Below are positions 34,226-39,709 of a stretch of 39,709 bases of DNA, in pieces. This stretch comes from Ignavibacteriaceae bacterium (GTDB lineage Bacteria; Bacteroidota; Ignavibacteria; Ignavibacteriales; Ignavibacteriaceae): the NCBI GenBank assembly GCA_013042995.1, contig JABDPB010000060.1, positions 1-39,709 on the forward strand. Reading direction: 5' to 3'. The translations under genes and the position numbers were made by a program. The notes below the pieces were generated by a model, which had not been told where the DNA came from, did not search any database, and saw only the letters and a program-made list of their open reading frames with translations. Each line of letters begins with the position of its first letter. Position 1 is the stretch's first letter.

Positions 34226-35749
34226 CTATTCTAAACTTCCTACAATTTTTTCCACTTCTTCCAAAATCTCACAGGATTTAACAAGCGCTTTCATATTATT
34301 ATGATCATCATAAAGCGGACGGTCTACATCTAAAAATTCTACGTGTTTCCTAATAACCTCTTTCGCTTTGCTTACACCTTTTCCTGTTTTGTGTTCGCGA
34401 AAATCAAGTGCCTGTGCAGCAGCCATAAACTCGATGCCCAAAATTCCATATGCATTATCAATTATTTGTGCATTTTTAATTGATGTATTCATTCCCATTG
34501 AGACAAAATCTTCCTGATCCGCTGCAGCAGGAATTGATTGAATAGATGCAGGAGTAGAAAGTATTCTCTGTTCAACGATCATCATATCTGCAGTATATTG
34601 GCTAAGCATCAACCCAGAGAACATACCGGCACCTTTGGTTAAAAAAGCAGGCAAGCCAACACTCAATGCTGGATTGTTTAAACGATTCATCCTGCGTTCA
34701 CTTAAAACAGAAATCATTGTAACTGCAGCACCAACCATATCCATTGGAAGTGAAATAGGCGAGCCTTGAAAGTTTGCACCAGTTAAAGTGAGTTTGTCTT
34801 CGGGAATAAATATTGGATTATCTCCAACGCCGTTCAATTCAATTTCAACCTGTTCCTTAGCCCATCTAACTGAATCGTGAGCGGTGCCGATAACTTGTGG
34901 TGATGAACGCATGGAGTAAGCATCCTGTACCTTTACTTTTAACTTCCCTGTAATTAAATCACTTCCCTTTAAAAGTTTTTGCAAAGCTTTCGTACTTCTG
35001 ATGGCGCCAGGAAATCCACGAAGCTCGTGAAGTTTTTCAGTGTAAGGTTTCATGTTTGCAAGTAATGCTTCCAGTGACATAGCACATGCTACCTCAGCTT
35101 GCTTTAACCATTTGTTAATATCGTAAAGCTGAAGTGCACTGATTGCAGTTATAAAATTTGATCCGTTGATAACTGATAAACCATCGCGTGCCTGTAAACC
35201 GGGAATTTTTATCCCGGCTTTGTCCAGCGCCTCTTTACCGGTTAGTCTTTTGCCTTCATAAAATGCTTCACCTTCACCCATCATCAGCAAAGCTATTTGA
35301 GACATTGGTGCTAAATCTCCGCAAGCAGCAACTGAACCCTTCTCACATACAACCGGAGTAACACCTTTGTTAAGCATTTCGACAAGTGTTTGGGTAATTT
35401 CAGGTCTGCAGCCGGAGTTGCCGTGTGCGTGAACGTTTACTCTTCCAGACATCGCGCCTCGAACATATTCGATCGGCATTGGCTCACCAATTCCAGCAGC
35501 GTGGTTGTAAATTAGATACCTCTGAAAATCTTTTACCTGCTCATCACTTAGAACAACTTCTGAAAATTCACCAATGCCTGTATTTATGCCATACATAATT
35601 TCTTTTGCTTCAATTTTTTCTTCGAGCATTGCACGGCAGGTTTTTATTCTATCGAGTGCTTTTTTATCAAGTTCAACTTTCTGATTGTGGCGGGCTATTT
35701 TAACTAATTTCTCAACTGTTAATCCTGATCCATCCAATACGATAGGCAT
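34226..35749 (-). CDS. hutH: Histidine ammonia-lyase homologue with Ala-Cys-Gly at the cofactor triad
   Basis: This 507-residue protein belongs to the MIO-dependent ammonia-lyases. Numbering matches Pseudomonas HAL: Tyr53 (YGINTGIG), His83 (NHAAG), Asn195 (INGSNF), Tyr278 and Arg281 (DAYSMRSSPQ), and Glu413 (DQEDFVSMG). His83 and the Glu favour histidine as substrate, giving urocanate. The MIO cofactor normally forms from Ala-Ser-Gly; here the motif reads GSVAACGDLAP, with Cys143 in place of Ser143. Cys substitutions at this position are reported to keep some function in HAL. No other hut gene is in the window. It starts at an ATG behind GGAGG, with a TAnnTTTG promoter upstream. Another amino-acid substrate remains possible. 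Confidence 0.85.
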   Translation of the reverse strand: MPIVLDGSGLTVEKLVKIARHNQKVELDKKALDRIKTCRAMLEEKIEAKEIMYGINTGIGEFSEVVLSDEQVKDFQRYLIYNHAAGIGEPMPIEYVRGAMSGRVNVHAHGNSGCRPEITQTLVEMLNKGVTPVVCEKGSVAACGDLAPMSQIALLMMGEGEAFYEGKRLTGKEALDKAGIKIPGLQARDGLSVINGSNFITAISALQLYDINKWLKQAEVACAMSLEALLANMKPYTEKLHELRGFPGAIRSTKALQKLLKGSDLITGKLKVKVQDAYSMRSSPQVIGTAHDSVRWAKEQVEIELNGVGDNPIFIPEDKLTLTGANFQGSPISLPMDMVGAAVTMISVLSERRMNRLNNPALSVGLPAFLTKGAGMFSGLMLSQYTADMMIVEQRILSTPASIQSIPAAADQEDFVSMGMNTSIKNAQIIDNAYGILGIEFMAAAQALDFREHKTGKGVSKAKEVIRKHVEFLDVDRPLYDDHNNMKALVKSCEILEEVEKIVGSLE

Positions 35750-35787
35750 TTATTCCTCCAGTGTAAAAAGATGACTAATTGTGAGTG

Positions 35788-35818
35788 CAAAATTAAATAT
35801 TAAGCGTGAGAAATCAGA
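35788..35818 (-). promoter_or_regulatory. Putative Bacteroidota-type promoter of hutH
   Basis: On the minus strand TCTG, 19 bases, TAATTTTG followed by CA. The -7 element matches TAnnTTTG perfectly; the -33 has one mismatch. Confidence 0.48.
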
Positions 35819-35837
35819 GTAGAGTGTATATTAAGTT

Positions 35838-37103
35838 TTAATATTTTAGAAATAACTTTTTTATCTTTTCAGCAACCTCTTGATTTGCTTTAAACTTAAA
35901 CAATACTGTATCATGATCGTATTTAACTGAAGTTACTTCTGCAAGCTCATGAATTTGTGATGCAAGTTTAGTTTGTTCAATTCCAAGTTCAATCTCATCC
36001 TCAACAACGGATTCCCCAAGTATATTTTCAATCATTTTCATTAAAGAAATAATGTTAATTCCTTTCTGAGCTGATATGACAACGCTATCAGCATAAGTGT
36101 TTCTTACATATTCCATTTTACTTTTATCTTCAATTAAATCCACTTTGTTAAATACTTTTATTTCTCTCTTATGCTCGCTTCCAAATTCTTTTAATGTTTC
36201 TTCAACAACCTTTAAATGGTCTTCGTAATACTGATGCGATAAATCAATTACGTGAAGGATTAAATCTGCATATCTAACTTCATTCAATGTACTTTTAAAT
36301 GAAGCAACCAAATTCGGTGGTAATTTTCTTATAAATCCTACCGTATCACTTATCAAAATCTTCTCTTTGCTGTTAAAATTAATTGTTCGTGTTGTAGAAT
36401 CCAGTGTAGCAAAAAGTTTATCTTCAGCAAAAACATCTGCGTTTGTTAAAAGATTGAACAATGTTGATTTGCCAGCATTGGTGTATCCTGCAATTGAAAT
36501 ACGAACAAAATCTTTTCGTCCTTTGCTTTGTGTTTCCCGCTCAGTTTCAATCCCTTTTAATTTTTTCTTCAGGTGACTTATTCTTGTTCTGATCAACCTT
36601 CGGTCAGTTTCAATCTGCGTTTCACCGGGTCCTTTTGTGCCGATTCCGCCGTACTGTTTGGAAAGATGAGTCCATGCACGTGTCAATCTCGGAAGCATAT
36701 ATTCAAGCTGTGCAAGTTCTACCTGAGTTTTTGCTTCTCTTGTTTTTGCTCGTGATGCAAATATATCCAGTATCAGTCCGCTTCGATCAACAATTTTCCT
36801 GTTAAAAAGTTTTTCTAAATTTCTAACCTGTACCGGGGTTAAATCATCATCGAAAATTACAAGATTAATATCGTTCAACTCTATCAGCATTGCAAGCTCT
36901 TCAGCCTTTCCTTTGCCGATGTAGAAAGCCGGATCAATACTGCTTTTAGATTGTACAATTTTGAATATAGATTCCGCCCCTGCGGTATTAGATAGTTCTT
37001 CTAATTCGGATAGGTGTTCTTCAACCAGTTCCCTGCTTTGCTTTTTTGTTTGAAGCGCAACAAGCATTGCTCGTTCTGTTATTTTTTTTGAAAGCTCAAT
37101 CAT
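35838..37103 (-). CDS. hflX: GTPase HflX
   Basis: HflX is a ribosome-associated GTPase that splits stalled or hibernating 70S ribosomes under stress. The 421-residue protein has the N-terminal HflX domain (YIGKGKAEEL, IFDDDLTPVQVRNLE, VDRSGLILDIFA) and the linker motif GPGETQIETDRR. The G domain has G1 GYTNAGKS (206-213), G3 DTVGF (253-257), G4 NKVD and a G5 SAQKG. Its ATG overlaps the stop of the upstream BatA-like gene by four bases (ATGA), so the two are translationally coupled. Confidence 0.97.
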   Translation of the reverse strand: MIELSKKITERAMLVALQTKKQSRELVEEHLSELEELSNTAGAESIFKIVQSKSSIDPAFYIGKGKAEELAMLIELNDINLVIFDDDLTPVQVRNLEKLFNRKIVDRSGLILDIFASRAKTREAKTQVELAQLEYMLPRLTRAWTHLSKQYGGIGTKGPGETQIETDRRLIRTRISHLKKKLKGIETERETQSKGRKDFVRISIAGYTNAGKSTLFNLLTNADVFAEDKLFATLDSTTRTINFNSKEKILISDTVGFIRKLPPNLVASFKSTLNEVRYADLILHVIDLSHQYYEDHLKVVEETLKEFGSEHKREIKVFNKVDLIEDKSKMEYVRNTYADSVVISAQKGINIISLMKMIENILGESVVEDEIELGIEQTKLASQIHELAEVTSVKYDHDTVLFKFKANQEVAEKIKKLFLKY

Positions 37104-39199
37104 CCCTTCAACTCAGCTATTTCCTTTTTTGCATTTCTTGCTATTGCCATTTCAATTAATGCAATAAATATAGCGGCAATTAAAAAATACCTCCATAATT
37201 CTGAGCCAAATCGTGCTTGTAAAATCTGTTGAACCGGATTTTCATCATTATCAATCATTAAAAATGTACCCTTAAATTTTATTCCTTTCAGATAATTCAC
37301 GAAATCATTTTCTGATAAATATTCAACCACAGATTCGAGTGGATCTGTATTTACACATACACTATTTAACAATTTTTCACCTGAAAAGAATTTATAATTT
37401 CCAACCAGTTCAGTTGAATTATATGTTAAAAAATTTGATGAAATAATCTCATTCATATTAACCAAGTCTTCTTTACTATCCGGTCGTAATATTTTTATCT
37501 GTGGCAGTGTTCTGTTTGAGACATTGACATTTATTTTTTCGCCGGCAAATTGCTCCTCATTAACAGATTTATTTGAGGAAATATATAACACAATCTTATT
37601 TAGTAATGGAGCAAAAATACTTTTAAGTGGAAAATCATTCCACGCTAGATCAGCAGAAGAGTTAAACAAAAAGATTTTTCCACCGTTCGTACTGTATTCA
37701 CTTAAAAAGGAACTACCATCAATCAGTTTTATAATACTTTTTCCGTTTTCCGTAACATTAATTTTATGATAAGAATTAATCTTCGGAGATTCAACCTGCT
37801 TCTTTTCTTTTTCTAAAAAGATATTTTCAAATAACGGATGATGAAAATCAATTTCATCAAACTCCATGGTATTTCTTCCCTCGATTTTTACAATTCCATT
37901 CGATGCAGGAATATTTAATTCGGCTAGTGAGGAATTTAATATTTCAACAGTGCCATTTGAAGAAGGAAAAATTACAATTCCTTTTCCCTGGCTTAGAAAT
38001 TCCTGAATCTTTTTGCTGATATTTTTTAAGCTGCTGCTATTAATTATCACTGCATCATAATTCTGTAATTGAATTGCGCCTGCTTGATTTACATTTCTAT
38101 TAGTAACATTAAAAAATCCATCTACACTTGCTGACCGTATAGCTAAATTAATAAATCTGCCGTTTTCAATTGCATCATTCAAAACAAGTACATCTATTTT
38201 TTCGGGAATATAAATTGAAGTATATCTTTTGTTATCCTTCAGAATATCATCCTCTTCAATTTCAACAAAAGCTTCTATTAAGCCACTGCTTTTTGTAGGA
38301 GCTTCCAGATTTGCAGTTTTTGTTTCTCCGGGATTTAAATTCAAACTTTGTTGTGCGGATCTTTCATCCTCGATAAATAATGATACAACAAGATTATTTA
38401 TAGATGTAGATGAGTAATTTGTTACTTCTGCTTCAAACTTTACGGGTTTGTTTTTTTCGAAGATTTGCGTGTTCAGTTTTAAATCTGAAATTCCTACATT
38501 TAATATTTCTCTGCCGGAAAAATCAAAAGCGTAAAAACGGACCTGCTCATTTAAAAGCTCGTTTAAATTTGTTACGTTTTCCTGAGTCGTTAATCTTCTT
38601 TTTTGAAAATCTGTAAGTAAGTAAATTTCTTTATTGAAATTTCGTGACGTGCCGATCAGCTTTGCAGCTTTTACTATTGCACTGTTCAATTCATTGCTGA
38701 TAAAAGAGATTTGAATATCATCAAGTTCTGATTTAAATCTTTCCAAATTTGTTGTATGATTTATTTCTTCCGGCTGATGCGAGACCAAAATCAATCCCGC
38801 TTCATCACCCTCCTGCATTTGATTTAAAATTTCTTTTATTGTTTGCTTTGCATTATTAAAGTAGGAACCCTGCTGATCAATTACAGACATGCTGAACGTG
38901 TCATCCAAAATAAAAACTGCTGTAGTTTTTGCTGCAGAAGTTGTTCCGCCAACTGAAACACCTTCAAGTGTTGGTCGCGCAAATGCAGTTACAATTAAAA
39001 GAATAATTAAAACTCTCAGTGCAAGAAGCAGCCATTGCTTTAACTTGATTTTTCTGATTTTATTCTTTTGAAGTTCTTTAAGAAACTGTAACGTACTGAA
39101 CTCAATTTTTTTCAACTTTCGCAGGTTAAGCAGATGAATCAAAATCGGAATAGATGCAGCAAGCAATCCGAACAATATCGCCGGGTTTAAAAATGTCAT
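37100..39199 (-). CDS. BatA-like membrane protein with VWA domain
   Basis: This 699-residue protein opens with the two-helix BatA N-terminal domain (FLNPAILFGLLAASIPILIH and an RKIKLKQWLLLALRVLIILL segment split by basic residues). A von Willebrand A domain follows at about residues 88-260, with a MIDAS-like DDTFS (Thr at the second ligand position instead of Ser). A long extracytoplasmic beta region and a final helix (RYFLIAAIFIALIEMA) complete it. Such proteins usually sit with MoxR AAA+, DUF58 and DUF4159 genes; here no MoxR is visible, though DUF4159 and DUF4175 genes are within 10 kb. Function is not settled; an assembly or stress role is suggested for the family. It is the first gene of a unit with hflX. 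Confidence 0.86.
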   Translation of the reverse strand: MTFLNPAILFGLLAASIPILIHLLNLRKLKKIEFSTLQFLKELQKNKIRKIKLKQWLLLALRVLIILLIVTAFARPTLEGVSVGGTTSAAKTTAVFILDDTFSMSVIDQQGSYFNNAKQTIKEILNQMQEGDEAGLILVSHQPEEINHTTNLERFKSELDDIQISFISNELNSAIVKAAKLIGTSRNFNKEIYLLTDFQKRRLTTQENVTNLNELLNEQVRFYAFDFSGREILNVGISDLKLNTQIFEKNKPVKFEAEVTNYSSTSINNLVVSLFIEDERSAQQSLNLNPGETKTANLEAPTKSSGLIEAFVEIEEDDILKDNKRYTSIYIPEKIDVLVLNDAIENGRFINLAIRSASVDGFFNVTNRNVNQAGAIQLQNYDAVIINSSSLKNISKKIQEFLSQGKGIVIFPSSNGTVEILNSSLAELNIPASNGIVKIEGRNTMEFDEIDFHHPLFENIFLEKEKKQVESPKINSYHKINVTENGKSIIKLIDGSSFLSEYSTNGGKIFLFNSSADLAWNDFPLKSIFAPLLNKIVLYISSNKSVNEEQFAGEKINVNVSNRTLPQIKILRPDSKEDLVNMNEIISSNFLTYNSTELVGNYKFFSGEKLLNSVCVNTDPLESVVEYLSENDFVNYLKGIKFKGTFLMIDNDENPVQQILQARFGSELWRYFLIAAIFIALIEMAIARNAKKEIAELKG

Positions 39200-39333
39200 T
39201 CAGTTGTATTTTGATTTGAAATTTACTTTAAATGTGAAAATAGGTATATACTTAGCGTTAAGCTACACTCAATTTTGCATACAAAACAGTTAAGTCTATT
39301 TCTGTAAAAGCTATGTTGTCTGTAATTTAGTTG

Positions 39334-39362
39334 TTGAGATTTCGGTATACAGGCTATATAAT
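39334..39362 (+). promoter_or_regulatory. Putative sigma-70-type promoter of the MarR gene
   Basis: TTGAGA, 17 bases, TATAAT, with the -10 perfect and the -35 one base from TTGACA. It ends 33 bases before the start codon. It differs from the TAnnTTTG type seen elsewhere in the window. Confidence 0.55.
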
Positions 39363-39395
39363 TGCATACGGTTATTTTTCAATAATTCAAATGTT

Positions 39396-39709
39396 ATGGG
39401 CGAAATATTAGAAAAAAGGTTAAAGCAGAAAAAGTTCAGCAGCGTTGAACAAGAGGCACTTTTAAATCTATTTATTGCTTCAAACTATTTGAGATTGAAA
39501 ATAGATAGTGTTTGCAATCATTTTGAATTAACCCATGCACAATTTAATGTTTTAAGAATTTTAAAAGGTGCACATCCACACGGATACCCGCGGGGTGAAA
39601 TTATCAGACGAATGGTAGAACCTTCCCCCGATGTAACGCGTTTAACAGATAGATTAATTAAAGATGGTCTGGTTGAACGATATAATTCTGATGAAGATAG
39701 AAGGCTTTC
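39396..39709 (+). CDS. MarR-family transcriptional regulator (3' part cut by window edge)
   Basis: The frame opens at an ATG at 39396 and has 104 complete codons before the window ends. It reads as a winged helix-turn-helix of the MarR family: LTHAQFNVLRILKGAHPHG is the recognition-helix region start, then RGEIIRRMVEPSPDVTRLTD and RLIKDGLVERYNSDEDRR, the wing with its Asp-x-Arg-Arg. Dimerisation and any ligand site are missing at the cut end. It is divergent from the BatA-hflX unit, so autoregulation or control of that unit is possible. Confidence 0.92.
   Translation, partial: MGEILEKRLKQKKFSSVEQEALLNLFIASNYLRLKIDSVCNHFELTHAQFNVLRILKGAHPHGYPRGEIIRRMVEPSPDVTRLTDRLIKDGLVERYNSDEDRRL

Overview
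The window reads as a chromosomal segment from a low-GC member of the FCB group, most likely Ignavibacteria (Ignavibacteriota). Five secreted proteins carry a C-terminal type IX secretion (T9SS, Por-type) sorting domain with the SQNYPNPFNP / EQNFPNPFNP signature. Several genes carry a Bacteroidota-like -7 promoter element (TAnnTTTG), and many starts lack a strong Shine-Dalgarno. No tRNA, rRNA, CRISPR array, prophage or transposase was seen. The assignment rests on recognised sequence style, not on a search.

Layout. (1) 1-739: 5' part of miaB (minus), cut by the window edge, then a 51-residue membrane ORF. (2) 1152-12598: a surface-protein array, all minus strand: a cupredoxin-T9SS protein, a phosphodiesterase/alkaline-phosphatase-fold protein, a protein with three jelly-roll-like repeats, a paralogue sharing a ~210-residue domain with the first, a lipoprotein, and a large Asp-box propeller protein. 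Most have their own rho-independent terminator, so they look like single-gene units. (3) 12757-20904: housekeeping genes: TIGR01777 epimerase, the metK-ahcY methyl-cycle operon, a YcxB-like protein, a nitronate monooxygenase/FabK-like flavoprotein, ispH and prfA. (4) 21382-26450: a signalling cluster: PAS histidine kinase, sigma-54-dependent regulator, STAS protein and a double-receiver PP2C phosphatase. (5) 26584-30632: a DUF4159-DUF4175 pair. (6) 30744-35749: EVE protein, membrane protein, rmuC, MscS channel and a histidine ammonia-lyase homologue. (7) 35838-39199: BatA-like VWA membrane protein overlapping hflX. (8) 39396-end: 5' part of a MarR-family regulator behind a good sigma-70-type promoter.

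How the parts relate. MetK makes SAM and AhcY removes SAH, so that operon runs the methyl cycle. The kinase and the NtrC-type regulator are translationally coupled and form a likely two-component pair. The STAS and PP2C proteins just downstream suggest a partner-switching branch under the same control. DUF4159, DUF4175 and BatA-like proteins are gene types often found together in Bacteroidota; here they sit on two nearby transcription units.

I did not find a clearly new multi-gene system. The most unusual items are: a dispersed-repeat-like 26-bp sequence read in one frame inside three T9SS genes; an ammonia-lyase with Ala-Cys-Gly where the cofactor-forming Ala-Ser-Gly is expected; the combined sigma-54/partner-switch cluster without a visible anti-sigma kinase; and the cupredoxin domain on a T9SS cargo.
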